Assembly (NCBI RefSeq): GCF_900104355.1
Contig: NZ_FNIY01000003.1
Span: 434,001 to 498,000 of the forward strand
Direction: 5' to 3'
DNA from: Phyllobacterium sp. OV277
GTDB lineage: Bacteria > Pseudomonadota > Alphaproteobacteria > Rhizobiales > Rhizobiaceae
DNA length: 64,000 bases
Below the pieces are notes generated by a model that ran no database searches, was not told the origin of the DNA, and worked only from the letters and a program-made list of their open reading frames with translations. The position numbers were made by a program, and so were the translations under genes. Positions 19,721 to 29,457 of this stretch are shown in pieces; position 1 is the stretch's first letter; the number at the start of each line of letters is the position of its first letter.

Positions 19721-20458
19721 TCAATCTTTTCTCTTCAAACCGGCCAGAAGATATTCGCGATTGCCATCGCCGCCTTCGATAGGCGAAGGGCAAAGCCCCA
19801 GGGCTTTCCAGCCCGGCAATCCATCCAGCCAGTTCCTTAGAGCATTTGCAACGCGTTCGCCATCCATTGGATCGCGCAAAATGCCGCCCTTGCCGATTGC
19901 CTCGCGCCCGGCCTCGAATTGCGGCTTGACGAGAAGAACGCAATGGCTGCCGGGCTCGGCCAAATCGAGTGCCGGTGGCAGGGCGAGTTTCAGCGAGATG
20001 AAACTGACATCCGAAACCACCAGACCGATTGTCCTGTCAGCCAGATGATCGCGGGAAAGCTCCCGCGCATTCAGGCTTTCAAGGTTAGTGACGCGGATAT
20101 CAGCACGCAAACTGTCATGCAACTGGCCATGGCCGACATCAACGGCAATGACATGCGTCGCGCCGCGTTCCAAAAGGACCTGCGTGAAACCGCCGGTGGA
20201 TGCGCCGATATCCAGTGCATTGACATCACTCACATCAATGGAAAAATGATCAAGCCCGGCAATGAGTTTCAGCGCCGCGCGCGAAACATAGCCGCTTGCC
20301 GGATCGTCGACACTGATATCAGCAGTATCGTTGAAGGTCGCGCCGGGTTTGGTGACAACAGCGTTATCAACAGTGACCGTGCCGCGCACGATGGCATCCC
20401 GTGCACGCGAGCGGCTGGCAAACAGGCCCTTTTCAACGAGCAGTTGATCGAGCCGCAT
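19721..20458 (-). CDS. tlyA: TlyA family rRNA (cytidine-2'-O)-methyltransferase
   Basis: ATG 20458 gives 245 residues; an in-frame TTG two codons upstream abuts the dxs stop. An N-terminal S4 RNA-binding domain (MRLDQLLVEKGLFASRSRARDAI) precedes a SAM-dependent FtsJ-like domain with ALDIGASTGGFTQVLLERGA and VSDVSFISL, plus the K-D-K-E set typical of 2'-O-methyltransferases (KPQFEAGRE). In mycobacteria TlyA controls capreomycin sensitivity; here it is annotated by family only. Confidence 0.93.
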   Translation of the reverse strand: MRLDQLLVEKGLFASRSRARDAIVRGTVTVDNAVVTKPGATFNDTADISVDDPASGYVSRAALKLIAGLDHFSIDVSDVNALDIGASTGGFTQVLLERGATHVIAVDVGHGQLHDSLRADIRVTNLESLNARELSRDHLADRTIGLVVSDVSFISLKLALPPALDLAEPGSHCVLLVKPQFEAGREAIGKGGILRDPMDGERVANALRNWLDGLPGWKALGLCPSPIEGGDGNREYLLAGLKRKD

Positions 20459-20464
20459 TGCCAA

Positions 20465-22384
20465 TTATGCGCGCGCCGGAGCGGCCAGCGTGTTGCGGCC
20501 AAGCGCTGCAAACACGGTCTGAACAATGCCCGCCCGATCCAGCCCCGACCGTGCATACATAGCTTCCGGCTTGGCATGGTCAAGGTAAAGGTCTGGCAGC
20601 GTCAGCGTGCGAACCCGCAAGCCATGGTCCAGCAGGCCATCGCGGCTGAGGAAATGCAGGACGTGGGAAGCAAAGCCGCCGATAGCGCCCTCTTCCACCG
20701 TCACCAGAACCTCATGCTCGCGCGCCAGACGGCGGATCATGTCCTCATCCAGTGGCTTGGCAAAACGGGCATCGGCAACGGTTGTCGAAAGTCCCGCCGC
20801 ATCAAGTTCATCGGCGGCGGCCAGACATTCCTGCAGGCGCGTGCCAAAGGATAGAAGTGCGACCTTGGAGCCCTCGCGGATAATGCGGCCCTTGCCGATC
20901 TGCAATATTTCACCCCGTTCCGGCAGATCAATGCCAACGCCGTCACCGCGTGGATAGCGGAAGGAAATCGGGCCTTCGTCATAGTCCGCGGCGGTGCGCA
21001 CCATATGGCGCAGTTCCGCTTCATCGGATGCGGCCATGACGACAAAGCCCGGCAATGCCGCAAGGAAGCCCGTATCAAACGAACCTGCATGGGTGGCACC
21101 GTCAGCACCGACCAGCCCGGCCCGGTCAATGGGGAAACGCACCGGCAGGTTTTGCAGGGAAACGTCGTGCACGACCTGATCGTAGCCACGTTGCAGGAAG
21201 GTGGAATAGATCGCAGCGAACGGCTTGAACCCTTCCGTTGCCAGACCAGCGGCAAAAGTCACCGCATGCTGTTCAGCAATGCCGACATCAAATACCCTGT
21301 CAGGAAAGACTTCACCAAAGAGATCAAGCCCGGTTCCGCCCGGCATGGCGGCAGTCACGGCAACAATCTTGTCGTCGTGGCGCGCTTCCTCAATCAGGCT
21401 GGTTGCGAAAATCTTGGTATAGCTTGGTGCATTGGCAGGCGGTTTCGCCTGCGCGCCGGTGATGACATCAAACTTGTTGACACCATGATATTTGTCGGCG
21501 GCAGCTTCCGCCGGGGCATAGCCTTTGCCCTTTTGCGTGACCACATGCACGAGCACGGGACCGTTCATCGTATCGCGGACATTTTTCAGAACCGGCAAAA
21601 GATGATCGAGATTATGCCCATCGATAGGCCCGACATAGTAAAAGCCAAGCTCTTCGAACATGGTGCCGCCAGTCCAGAACCCGCGCACATATTCTTCCGA
21701 AAGCCGCGCCTTTTCCTGCAGAAATTTCGGGAGTTTCTTGGCCAATTGCTTGGCGGTCTCGCGGATGGAGCGGTATGTCCGCCCCGATACCAGCCGCGCC
21801 AGATAGGCGCTCATGGCACCCGTGGGCGGAGCAATCGACATATCATTGTCGTTGAGGATGACGATCAGCCGCGCGTCGAGCGCTCCGGCATTGTTCATCG
21901 CCTCATAGGCCATGCCCGCAGACATGGCGCCATCACCAATAACCGAGATCACATTGCGCTTTTGGCCCGAGAGCTTGCTGGCAACCGCCATGCCAAGCCC
22001 GGCTGAAATGGATGTAGACGAATGCGCCGCACCGAATGGATCATATGCGCTTTCGCTGCGCTTGGTGAACCCTGAGAGACCGCCCTCCTGCCGCAAGGTG
22101 CGGATACGGTCACGGCGGCCAGTCAATATCTTGTGCGGATAGGCCTGATGGCCGACATCCCAGATGATCCGATCATGAGGCGTATCAAAAACATGGTGCA
22201 AGGCAACGGTGAGTTCCACCACACCCAGACCCGCACCGAGATGACCGCCGGTGGTTGAAACAGCATCCACCAGTTCCGCCCGCAACTCCTGTGCCAGCTC
22301 AGGCAGATCCGATTCCGGCAGGGCGCGTAAATCCGGAGGGATTATGACGCGGTCAAGCAGCGGTGTTTCCAGTTTCTTCGCCAA
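20465..22384 (-). CDS. dxs: 1-deoxy-D-xylulose-5-phosphate synthase
   Basis: 639 residues from a TTG start at 22384; no in-frame ATG or GTG lies close upstream. Thiamine diphosphate motifs are clear: [32 protein letters not shown] (the GDG...NN motif), and [17 protein letters not shown]. First enzyme of the MEP pathway (pyruvate plus glyceraldehyde-3-phosphate). It begins 91 bp after the pirin gene and is 6 bp from tlyA. Confidence 0.97.
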   Translation of the reverse strand: MAKKLETPLLDRVIIPPDLRALPESDLPELAQELRAELVDAVSTTGGHLGAGLGVVELTVALHHVFDTPHDRIIWDVGHQAYPHKILTGRRDRIRTLRQEGGLSGFTKRSESAYDPFGAAHSSTSISAGLGMAVASKLSGQKRNVISVIGDGAMSAGMAYEAMNNAGALDARLIVILNDNDMSIAPPTGAMSAYLARLVSGRTYRSIRETAKQLAKKLPKFLQEKARLSEEYVRGFWTGGTMFEELGFYYVGPIDGHNLDHLLPVLKNVRDTMNGPVLVHVVTQKGKGYAPAEAAADKYHGVNKFDVITGAQAKPPANAPSYTKIFATSLIEEARHDDKIVAVTAAMPGGTGLDLFGEVFPDRVFDVGIAEQHAVTFAAGLATEGFKPFAAIYSTFLQRGYDQVVHDVSLQNLPVRFPIDRAGLVGADGATHAGSFDTGFLAALPGFVVMAASDEAELRHMVRTAADYDEGPISFRYPRGDGVGIDLPERGEILQIGKGRIIREGSKVALLSFGTRLQECLAAADELDAAGLSTTVADARFAKPLDEDMIRRLAREHEVLVTVEEGAIGGFASHVLHFLSRDGLLDHGLRVRTLTLPDLYLDHAKPEAMYARSGLDRAGIVQTVFAALGRNTLAAPARA

Positions 22385-22475
22385 AGCACAGGTTCCAGTT
22401 CCAGGGTCACTTCTTGCGGTTTCCTAGATGAATTCGGGGCAAGCAGCAAGAAGTGCAGCTTTCTCCTTACCCATG

Positions 22476-23399
22476 TCAATTTTCAGGCAGGGGTATGAAC
22501 TCTTCCTCGTCACCCGGTACGATATCAAAACGGCCCGAGCGCCATTCTTCCTTGGCCTGCTCGATCCGCTCTTTCGAAGACGAAACGAAATTCCACCAGA
22601 TATAGCGCTTCGATGGCATGGTTGCACCGCCAAACAGCATGAAATGCGCACCTTGCGGTGCGGATATGACAATTTCATCGCCAGTTCTGAAAGCCAGCAG
22701 GCGGTCGGCGGGAAAACTCTCGCCTGAGATCTCTACCGATCCATCCAGCGTATAGATCGCCCGTTCCTCGGCGGCATTCGCTGGTATCTGGATATGCCCA
22801 CCCGGTTGCAGGCGGATGTCGACATAGAGCGTTTCCGCATGCTGTTTGACGGACGATCCCGCCCCATGAAACGCGCCCATGACCACACGGGCTTCCATTC
22901 CGGCCTCATGCAGGACGGGCAATTCCCCCGCCGCCGTATTGGCAAAGGTCGGGTCGATTTCTTCCAGATGATCGGGTAGCGCCAGCCATGTCTGCAAACC
23001 GGATATAGGCAAGGGCTGGGTGCGCAACTCCTCAGGCGAGCGTTCAGAATGGACGATACCGCGTCCCGCCGTCATCAGATTAACATCGCCCGGACGGATG
23101 ACCATTTCGGTCCCAAGACTGTCGCGGTGGCGGATATTGCCGTCGAAGAGATAGGTCACTGTCGACAGTCCGATATGCGGATGCGGGCGCACATCCAGCG
23201 CGTCATCAGGGCGCAGGATTGCAGGGCCCATGCGGTCGAAGAAAATGAACGGTCCGACGAGCCGCCGCTTTGCCGTCGGCAGGGCGCGGCGAACCTGAAA
23301 GCCACCAATATCGCTGGTGCGTGGAATGATGAGCGTTTCAATCGAATCAACGGCTGTCGTGTCGCCGGGGTGCGGATCATTGCCGGGGAAAAAGCTCAT
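22476..23399 (-). CDS. Pirin family protein
   Basis: 307 residues from ATG 23399 (a TTG precedes it). Pirin bicupin marks: RRALPTAKRRLVGPFIFFDRMGP, DVRPHPHIGLSTVTYLFDG (metal His residues), GDVNLMTAGRGIVHSERSPEE. Some bacterial pirins have quercetinase activity or bind metabolic enzymes; the substrate here is unknown. It is inserted between xseB and dxs, which in related genomes are usually close neighbours. Confidence 0.92.
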   Translation of the reverse strand: MSFFPGNDPHPGDTTAVDSIETLIIPRTSDIGGFQVRRALPTAKRRLVGPFIFFDRMGPAILRPDDALDVRPHPHIGLSTVTYLFDGNIRHRDSLGTEMVIRPGDVNLMTAGRGIVHSERSPEELRTQPLPISGLQTWLALPDHLEEIDPTFANTAAGELPVLHEAGMEARVVMGAFHGAGSSVKQHAETLYVDIRLQPGGHIQIPANAAEERAIYTLDGSVEISGESFPADRLLAFRTGDEIVISAPQGAHFMLFGGATMPSKRYIWWNFVSSSKERIEQAKEEWRSGRFDIVPGDEEEFIPLPEN

Positions 23400-23463
23400 C
23401 AATGCTGCTCCAACCTATTGGAGCCGCATCATAGCGTCTCGCAGCTTACCTGAACAGCCGTGC

Positions 23464-23718
23464 CTATTCCGGGTCGAGCGGCTCGGTGCCGACGGGCTGG
23501 CCATCGCGGCCCAGCCTGATCTTCTCAACCTTGTCCTCAGCGGCACGCAGCAGCGTATCGCAATGTTTTTTCAGGGCTTCGCCGCGTTCATAAATGCGGA
23601 TGGACTGCTCAAGCGGCACATCGCCGCGCTCCAGATCATCCACAATCTTTTCCAGTTGATCGAGCGCCTGCTCAAAACTCATGGCGGCGATATCGGAGTT
23701 GGGTTGTACATCGGCCAT
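23464..23718 (-). CDS. xseB: Exodeoxyribonuclease VII small subunit
   Basis: 84 residues with the family core [34 protein letters not shown] near residues 13-47. It partners with XseA (not in the window) to degrade single-stranded DNA. It starts 4 bp after the histone-deacetylase-like gene, so the two are probably one transcript. Confidence 0.95.
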   Translation of the reverse strand: MADVQPNSDIAAMSFEQALDQLEKIVDDLERGDVPLEQSIRIYERGEALKKHCDTLLRAAEDKVEKIRLGRDGQPVGTEPLDPE

Positions 23719-23722
23719 GGTT

Positions 23723-24649
23723 TCAACCTTTCATCAAACGTTTGATATGTGCGCCAGCGGAGAGCGACATGCCCTTGAGGTCGTATCCGCCTTCCAGCAG
23801 GCTGACAACCCGGTTCGACGCATACTTCCCAGCTCTTTCCAGCAAAACGCCGGTCGCCCAGTCAAAATCATCCTCGTCCAGATTGATCTCGGCCAGTGGA
23901 TCACGATGATGCGCATCAAAACCGGCTGAGATGATGATCAGATCCGGTTTGAAACTGTCAATCGATGGCAAAACACGCGTGTTGAACGCCTCGCGAAAGT
24001 GCTCGCTTCCGGTCTGCGGCGCCAATGGTGCATTGACGATATTGCCCGCACCGGTTTCATCCTTGGCCCCCGTGCCGGGATAAAGCGGCATCTGGTGCGT
24101 GGAGCAATAAAGCACCGACGGATCGTCCCAGAAAATATCCTGCGTGCCATTGCCGTGATGCACATCCCAATCAACAATAGCAACGCGCTCAGCCCCATGC
24201 GCCTTCTGCGCGTGGCGAGCGGCGATGGCTGCGTTGTTGAACAGGCAGAACCCCATGGCGCGGTTGCGCTCCGCATGATGGCCCGGCGGACGCGACGCCA
24301 CAAAAACATTATCCGCCCGGCCCGCAAACACATCATCAACAGCCGCATTGGCCGCACCGATGGCGGTGAGCGCCGCTTCCCAGCTCTTCGGACTGACGGA
24401 TGTATCCGCATCGACGCGGGTCATTCCCTCCTCCGGCACTGCCTGGCGCACCCGCTCGACGAAATGCTCGGGGTGCGCATAAAGGATGGTCGCTTCATCG
24501 CCCAGTGGCGACAGCGTACGATCCAGCGCGTCAAAAGCACTGTCCTCCAAAACCTTGGTAAGCGCACGCAAGCGGTCCGGCCGTTCAGGGTGACCGACAG
24601 GCGTTAGATGTTCCAGATAGATCGGGTGCGAATAAAGACGGGTGACCAT
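23723..24649 (-). CDS. Histone deacetylase / acetoin utilisation-type zinc amidohydrolase
   Basis: ATG 24649 gives 308 residues; a TTG 15 bases earlier is possible. Class II-like deacetylase motifs: [37 protein letters not shown] (zinc Asp and His), [15 protein letters not shown] (second zinc Asp) and LEGGYDL. Such bacterial enzymes can act on acetylpolyamines or acyl-lysines; the substrate here is not known. First gene of the xseB-pirin-dxs-tlyA run. Confidence 0.93.
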   Translation of the reverse strand: MVTRLYSHPIYLEHLTPVGHPERPDRLRALTKVLEDSAFDALDRTLSPLGDEATILYAHPEHFVERVRQAVPEEGMTRVDADTSVSPKSWEAALTAIGAANAAVDDVFAGRADNVFVASRPPGHHAERNRAMGFCLFNNAAIAARHAQKAHGAERVAIVDWDVHHGNGTQDIFWDDPSVLYCSTHQMPLYPGTGAKDETGAGNIVNAPLAPQTGSEHFREAFNTRVLPSIDSFKPDLIIISAGFDAHHRDPLAEINLDEDDFDWATGVLLERAGKYASNRVVSLLEGGYDLKGMSLSAGAHIKRLMKG

Positions 24650-24901
24650 ATCGGCTTTCTGCAACTGTGAATGGACATCAGTACAACCCTAAGGTCGCAT
24701 GAAGAGAATTTGCACAGACGCCGCGCTTTGCACAAGAGGCAAAGGGCTGATGAGTGCGCCTCTTTCTCCGGTGGCAAAATTCGGACACGTTCAACCGGCG
24801 ATGGCAAGAATCTCTGAAATTTCGTCGAAAATTCCGACCAACGTCTAATTGACGATGGCTTGCTTGCTATAGGAATATTGTCCTTTTAAGGGATAGTATT
24901 C

Positions 24902-25939
24902 ATGACATTGCATGGTGAACATTCTTCCAGAAATCTCCGGCTCCGATGGCACATTTCCGCCAATGAACTGCAACTCAAAGCGCTGAAGATAGCGCCGCAT
25001 AGCAGCCTGCGCAGCAGGCAATATCGCCAGCTTGAAAACGAGCGGGCGATGCTGGAGGCGGAACTCCGATTTCAGGCGGAAATCGACCTCTGGCGAAAGT
25101 ATGACCCAGACCAGCCGCGCGAGCCTGCGGGAACCCGCGAAGGCGGGAGGTGGATCGATGGCGGAGGTGCTGGAAACAGCGACGCAACCCAAAACAGTGG
25201 GCAGAACTCCTCCAAGCCCTCTGCCAGTTGGTGGGGAAATGCGAGCCGCATCGCATCGCCTTATTTACGGCGGCTACCTAAAGTCGGACAATTGGTCTCT
25301 CTCGTCCAATTGCTTGACGATCGTCAGCTTGCCTATCCCTTGGAAGAGGCACTCGCCCAATACAATTCCGCAGTCGCGGTTAAAGATAGAAATACAATAC
25401 CGTCGCTCACGTTTCGTGCGCGGGCGTTTGACCCGGGTACCAGCCCGCAGCGCGTATTTGCTACCATGAAGGAGCTTGAGCGGGATGAGGCTCGTAAATT
25501 GTGCCCGAAATTCATGACTGTCCAAACGCAAACGGATATTGCGCAGTTTGCAGCCGGTCCAAGGTCAGCTTACCGCAGCGCTGCGAACTATGGCACCGCT
25601 GTTCACACTAATCTCGAGCATCAAATAAAGGCGATGGAGGATCCCGATTTGAAGGCAGAAGAATCATACATGAAATATCTGGGCGAAATTGCGGGAGGTG
25701 CACACCTCAGGAGTGATGTTACCCGAGGTATGAAAGGTTCTCTCCGCATCGATGTGCTGGAAAAAGTAAGCCCCCAAATGGCTTGTGTTTATGACATTAA
25801 AACTGGTCATGCGCGTTTGGGTCTGGGCCGCATCAAAGAGATTTCATACGCTGTTGCAAAGAATTTTGGACCGTCAGGCTTTACGATTATCGAAATGAGA
25901 CCGGGCCAAGGCACGTTCATGGAGGATACTCGGCCATGA
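24902..25939 (+). CDS. Putative PD-(D/E)XK nuclease toxin (polymorphic-toxin-like)
   Basis: 345 residues from ATG 24902 with AAGGGA 8 bp upstream. Residues 40-66 form a charged helix; residues 67-86 carry a YDPDQPREPAG...GGRWIDGG motif that I recall, in similar form (DPNQPRVPAG..DGGQW), from diverse Rhizobiales proteins just before variable C-terminal domains; this is memory, not a search. A low-complexity Ser/Asn linker (88-110) follows. The C-terminal third has a plausible restriction-fold core: GTAVHTNLEHQI (His235, Glu239), GSLRIDVLE (Asp284) and VYDIKTGHARL (Asp298, Lys300). No signal peptide, VgrG, PAAR or Hcp domain is present. It overlaps the next gene by ATGA. Toxin status is inferred from domain layout plus the two paralogous genes downstream. 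Confidence 0.55.
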   Translation: MTLHGEHSSRNLRLRWHISANELQLKALKIAPHSSLRSRQYRQLENERAMLEAELRFQAEIDLWRKYDPDQPREPAGTREGGRWIDGGGAGNSDATQNSGQNSSKPSASWWGNASRIASPYLRRLPKVGQLVSLVQLLDDRQLAYPLEEALAQYNSAVAVKDRNTIPSLTFRARAFDPGTSPQRVFATMKELERDEARKLCPKFMTVQTQTDIAQFAAGPRSAYRSAANYGTAVHTNLEHQIKAMEDPDLKAEESYMKYLGEIAGGAHLRSDVTRGMKGSLRIDVLEKVSPQMACVYDIKTGHARLGLGRIKEISYAVAKNFGPSGFTIIEMRPGQGTFMEDTRP

Positions 25940-26586
25940 CTACCGGGGCGCAAATTCGCAAAATGGTAAAACCGTTGCTTGAACGTCATAGCGATCTGGC
26001 AATGGTGGGCCGTTTCATGGTCGTTGGACCCATTCATCACCTTCGGCGCGGAATTTACCTGGACTATTGTCGAACACCCGAGATGTTTAACCCAAGAACC
26101 GTGGTCGATATCCTCATACCACCGAGTGACGCCGGCTATCTGGGTCGAGGCGATTACCTTACTGACCCCGGAAGGGGCTTTTGGGACGCTACGAATCCCG
26201 ACGCCGTCCAACGGTTTTTTGATTTGCTCGAAGATAAAATTCTTCCGAGACTGCGCTCCACGAAGACGTTCGATCATTATCGGGTATTGACCGAACGATA
26301 TCGCGCTTCGGGTGATTATTATGACAGGGATCGTTTCTTTGAAATGCTGATTGCAACGGCAGTTGGCGATTTCGACCTTGCTCAATCTATCGTCGAGCCG
26401 TTGCCCGATATGCAATTTTATCTCGCATATTTGGCACCGTCTTTCTATCCCGCACTGCTAGCCAGAGATCGCGCGGAAATTGCAAAAATCCTGCACGCAT
26501 GGGAAGCCCAGACGATCAAGACATACAAGCTGGAGAAGTTCTGGGAACCGACACCCTTCCCGTTGGAACTTGAGGTGTCCAGATGA
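25936..26586 (+). CDS. Putative immunity protein 1 (paralogue of the next gene)
   Basis: 216 residues, soluble, no known family recognised. It overlaps the upstream nuclease-like gene by 4 bp and the next gene by 4 bp (ATGA in both cases). It shares with the 227-residue neighbour an N-terminal block (PLLxRHxDLAxVGR..., then HxxRGxxxD) and a C-terminal block (GDFxxAxxIxE, then PALxAxDRAExAK, KxWExTPFPLE), while the middle differs. Tandem paralogues behind a nuclease gene are a common immunity arrangement, so immunity is a reasonable guess, not a demonstrated function. Confidence 0.55.
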   Translation: MTTGAQIRKMVKPLLERHSDLAMVGRFMVVGPIHHLRRGIYLDYCRTPEMFNPRTVVDILIPPSDAGYLGRGDYLTDPGRGFWDATNPDAVQRFFDLLEDKILPRLRSTKTFDHYRVLTERYRASGDYYDRDRFFEMLIATAVGDFDLAQSIVEPLPDMQFYLAYLAPSFYPALLARDRAEIAKILHAWEAQTIKTYKLEKFWEPTPFPLELEVSR

Positions 26587-27266
26587 CCACGATCACGCAA
26601 GTCAAAGAAATCATCCAACCGCTCCTCGCGCGCCATGCTGATTTAGCGCTGGTCGGGCGATACCTTATATTGACGCCAGTGCGACATTTCGTTCGTGGCG
26701 TCTTTATTGATCGCAGCGGCGATCGTCACATCTTCGTTCCAGCCACCAGCGTCTGTCTCACATACAGCGGATCGACCACTCAGGGTATCGGATGGGGAGA
26801 CCATTTAATCTATCTCTCTTTCGAAGAGGCTGATCCCGATCTGATCCATAAAAGGAGAAATGATCCCCGCTTTGGCAAATGGGATACCCGCTACCCTGAA
26901 AATATCGAGTTGATGCTGCGCTTTATCGAGGCTTCGTTGGAGCCACTGCGTGAGATGACCACCTTCGAGCAGATGATGGCTTTTGCCCAACGCCCCGAGA
27001 ATAATCTCACCCCATTCGAGTTCATGTATTATGCGCGGTTCCTGCTGGCAGCGGCCATTGGCGACTTTGAAACCGCAAGACATATCATCGAAAAACGAGA
27101 GGGAATGCGGCTGAGTCTGGAAGCTCATTACCCCTCGCTCTGTCCGGCCCTCATTGCCGAGGACCGGGCAGAAGTGGCCAAATGCCTGCATGAACTGGAG
27201 GCCAAGACGATCAAAAACCTCAAACTATCGAAATACTGGGAATCCACGCCCTTCCCGCTGGAATGA
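26583..27266 (+). CDS. Putative immunity protein 2 (paralogue of the preceding gene)
   Basis: 227 residues, soluble. It overlaps the preceding gene by 4 bp. Compared with the 216-residue paralogue it has the same ends but a middle of different sequence (about residues 45-125, including GIGWGDHLIYLSF) that is some ten residues longer. The tail ends TPFPLE exactly where the shared block ends, whereas paralogue 1 runs five residues further. It ends 14 bp from the convergent methionine gamma-lyase-like gene, closing the three-gene island. Confidence 0.55.
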   Translation: MTTITQVKEIIQPLLARHADLALVGRYLILTPVRHFVRGVFIDRSGDRHIFVPATSVCLTYSGSTTQGIGWGDHLIYLSFEEADPDLIHKRRNDPRFGKWDTRYPENIELMLRFIEASLEPLREMTTFEQMMAFAQRPENNLTPFEFMYYARFLLAAAIGDFETARHIIEKREGMRLSLEAHYPSLCPALIAEDRAEVAKCLHELEAKTIKNLKLSKYWESTPFPLE

Positions 27267-27280
27267 CGGGATACCCCGCC

Positions 27281-28564
27281 TTAAGCCTCACTCAAAGCCT
27301 GAGTGAGGTCCGCGATCAGATCATCCGGATGTTCAATGCCGATGGACAGCCGGATGGTCGAATCCAGAACGCCGATCTTCTGCCTGACATCCACAGGCAC
27401 GCCTGAATGGGTCATGGTAGCAGGATGGCTGGCAAGGGATTCTGTTCCGCCGAGGCTGACCGCCAGTTTGAGGATTTGCAGCGCATTGAGGAATTTGAAG
27501 GCTGCGGGCTGGCCGCCCTTGATATCAAAGGAGAAAGTTGAACCGGCCCCCGTGCACTGCGCGGCAAATGTGCGGCCGAGCGGCGAGTTTGCATCGTGGT
27601 AGGGCAGATAGTGGATCTTTTCCACTTTCGGATGATCGCGCAGGAAATCGGCGATGGCCAGCGCATTGTTGTTGGCCTTTTCCATGCGGATGCTTAGCGT
27701 TTCCAGCGAGCGGCCCAGCATCCAGCAGGAATGCGGATCAAGCTGGGTGCCGATGGCACCGCGCAGCGCCTTGACCTGTTTCATCACGGCTTTCGATCCA
27801 AGCGCAGCACCGGCAATGAGATCGGAATGGCCGCCGACATATTTGGTCAACGAATAGAGCGAGATGTCGGCACCATGCTCGATGGGGCGCTGGAACACTG
27901 GCCCGAGCAAGGTGTTGTCACAGGCGATAACCGGTGTGTGCCCCTGCTTCTTACCGATCGCATCGGCAACCCTACGGATCATCGCCACATCCACCAGACT
28001 GTTGGTGGGGTTGGCAGGTGTTTCGATGAGAATGATGGAAACGCGTCCCTTGGCCATGGCTTGGTCGGCGGCTGCCTGCACGGTGGCTTCGTTGACCCCA
28101 TCGGCAAAGCCGACTGCCGCCACGCCCATATTGAGGAAGGTCTTGGCGAGCAGCGTTTCCGTGCCGCCGTAAAGCGGTTGCGAATGCAGCACCGCATCAC
28201 CGGGGCGCACAAACGCCAGCAGTGTCGTGGCGATCGCCGACATGCCGGAGGAGAAAAGCGCGCAGCTTTCCGTGCGCTCATAGACGGCCAGACGATCCTC
28301 CACGATCTCACTGTTGGGATGGTTGAAGCGCGAATAGACGAGGCCGGCGCCGACGCCCGCCGGCGGTTCCTTACGGCCAGAGACGAAATCGAAAAAGTCG
28401 CGGCCCTCCTCGGCGTTCTTGAACACAAAAGTCGAGGTCAGAAAGACCGGGGGTTTTACCGCGCCTTCCGACAATTCAGGATCAAAACCATAATTGAGCA
28501 TCAATGTTTCGGGATGCAATTTGTGGTTGCCGATGTGGGTCTTGTACGGATGGGGAGCGGCCAT
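27281..28564 (-). CDS. Methionine gamma-lyase / cystathionine gamma-synthase family PLP enzyme
   Basis: ATG 28564 has GGAG 6 bp upstream and gives 427 residues; the longer open frame to 28678 would run through the promoter region. Cys/Met-metabolism PLP features: [15 protein letters not shown], the SLYGGTE-like [23 protein letters not shown], the PLP lysine in [11 protein letters not shown], and [17 protein letters not shown]. Pairing with a divergent Lrp regulator suggests a methionine gamma-lyase (methionine to methanethiol, ammonia and 2-oxobutanoate), but substrate cannot be settled by reading. Confidence 0.88.
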   Translation of the reverse strand: MAAPHPYKTHIGNHKLHPETLMLNYGFDPELSEGAVKPPVFLTSTFVFKNAEEGRDFFDFVSGRKEPPAGVGAGLVYSRFNHPNSEIVEDRLAVYERTESCALFSSGMSAIATTLLAFVRPGDAVLHSQPLYGGTETLLAKTFLNMGVAAVGFADGVNEATVQAAADQAMAKGRVSIILIETPANPTNSLVDVAMIRRVADAIGKKQGHTPVIACDNTLLGPVFQRPIEHGADISLYSLTKYVGGHSDLIAGAALGSKAVMKQVKALRGAIGTQLDPHSCWMLGRSLETLSIRMEKANNNALAIADFLRDHPKVEKIHYLPYHDANSPLGRTFAAQCTGAGSTFSFDIKGGQPAAFKFLNALQILKLAVSLGGTESLASHPATMTHSGVPVDVRQKIGVLDSTIRLSIGIEHPDDLIADLTQALSEA

Positions 28565-28621
28565 GCGAATCTCCTTGGGCGAATCTTGGGTATGAGAGAT
28601 GGAGTGTCTTAAGCAAATTAT

Positions 28622-28670
28622 ATCAAATGCAGTGATCAATCCTTGCTTTTTGTGATCAAATTGCATTGAT
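28622..28670. promoter_or_regulatory. Candidate Lrp operator in the divergent lyase/lrp intergenic region
   Basis: An imperfect inverted repeat: left arm ATCAAATGCAGTGATCA (28622-28638) and right arm TGATCA-AAT-TGCATTGAT (28653-28670). Each arm contains the palindrome TGATCA. It lies 58 bp upstream of the lyase ATG and 32 bp upstream of the lrp ATG, well placed to control both genes. Assignment to this Lrp is inference. Confidence 0.55.
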
Positions 28671-28701
28671 TGCGGCAAACAATTGCCAAGAATGAAAAGA
28701 T

Positions 28702-29160
28702 ATGACGCAGAAAATTGCTGACGAGACTGACAGACGCATTTTGAAGGAATTGCAGGCGGACGCGCGGATCACCAATAATGAGCTGGCCGAGCGCGTCGGG
28801 CTGTCGCCCTCGCCCTGCCTGCGGCGTTTGCGGCGCATGGAGGAAGCGGGAATCATCCGGGGCTATACGGCGCTCGTCGACCCGGTGATTGAAGGCTGGA
28901 CCATGGCAGCCATCGCCACGATCCGCCTCAGCCGCCAGCATGAGGACGAGATCGTCATGTTCGAGGAAGCCATTCGTGGCTGGGACGAAGTGCTGGAATG
29001 CCACCTCGTCACCGGCTCGCGCGATTATGTGCTGAAAGTGATGAGCGCCGGGCTGGAACAGTATGAGCGCTTCATCAAGGAAAAAATCGCCCGGCTGAAA
29101 TGTGTGGCATCTATTGAGACGAGTTTTGTCATGAACACGATCAAGGAACGCCGGGTTTAG
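28702..29160 (+). CDS. Lrp/AsnC family transcriptional regulator
   Basis: 152 residues. An N-terminal helix-turn-helix ([43 protein letters not shown]) is followed by the RAM ligand-binding domain ([17 protein letters not shown] is typical). Divergent from the methionine gamma-lyase-like gene, which it probably controls in response to an amino acid. The stop lies just before a repeat-rich zone. Confidence 0.95.
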   Translation: MTQKIADETDRRILKELQADARITNNELAERVGLSPSPCLRRLRRMEEAGIIRGYTALVDPVIEGWTMAAIATIRLSRQHEDEIVMFEEAIRGWDEVLECHLVTGSRDYVLKVMSAGLEQYERFIKEKIARLKCVASIETSFVMNTIKERRV

Positions 29161-29181
29161 GGGGCTGATGTTGCAGGGTTG

Positions 29182-29360
29182 TTGGTTCGTGGTTCGTGGT
29201 TCGTGGTTCGACAAGCTCACCATGAGGGAGAGTGAGGATGCAACGCTAATCGCAAAGATTGGGCGCAAAAAGATTTAGCGCTAAAGGTGCAGCGCAAAGG
29301 TTGCGGAACTTGGCTCCCTTTCATCACCCCTCTCCCTCATGGTGAGCTTGTCGAACCACG
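29182..29360. repeat. Palindromic element E1, copy a
   Basis: A run of TGGTTCG heptamers (four copies) leads into a 31-bp left arm (29202-29232) that is the exact reverse complement of the right arm (29330-29360). Arm key: CGTGGTTCGACAAGCTCACC followed by ATGAGGGAGAG. The 97-bp core has AACGCTAATCGCAAAGATT and GCGCAAAGGTTGCGGAACTT. The same family occurs at 29633, 30472 and 55350. No transposase is encoded, so it is a MITE- or REP-like non-coding repeat. Confidence 0.9.
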
Positions 29361-29457
29361 CGCGATGTTGATGCAGCCATCAATTCAATAGCCAGACGCG
29401 AAAGCGAGTGTGGTGATGGGGGAGTATGTTCCGCAATTGAAATGTTGATGGATACAA

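Noticed and set aside
21005-22006. 333-codon frame antisense to dxs
   Set aside because: Shadow of dxs, whose motifs are unambiguous.
24849-24877. TTGACG with GAATAT as the promoter of the toxin-like gene
   Set aside because: Spacing is possible (18 bp), but the -10 is weak and nothing else supports it; left as an uncertain hint.
27731-28612. 293-codon frame antisense to the methionine gamma-lyase-like gene
   Set aside because: Shadow frame; the PLP enzyme on the other strand is certain.
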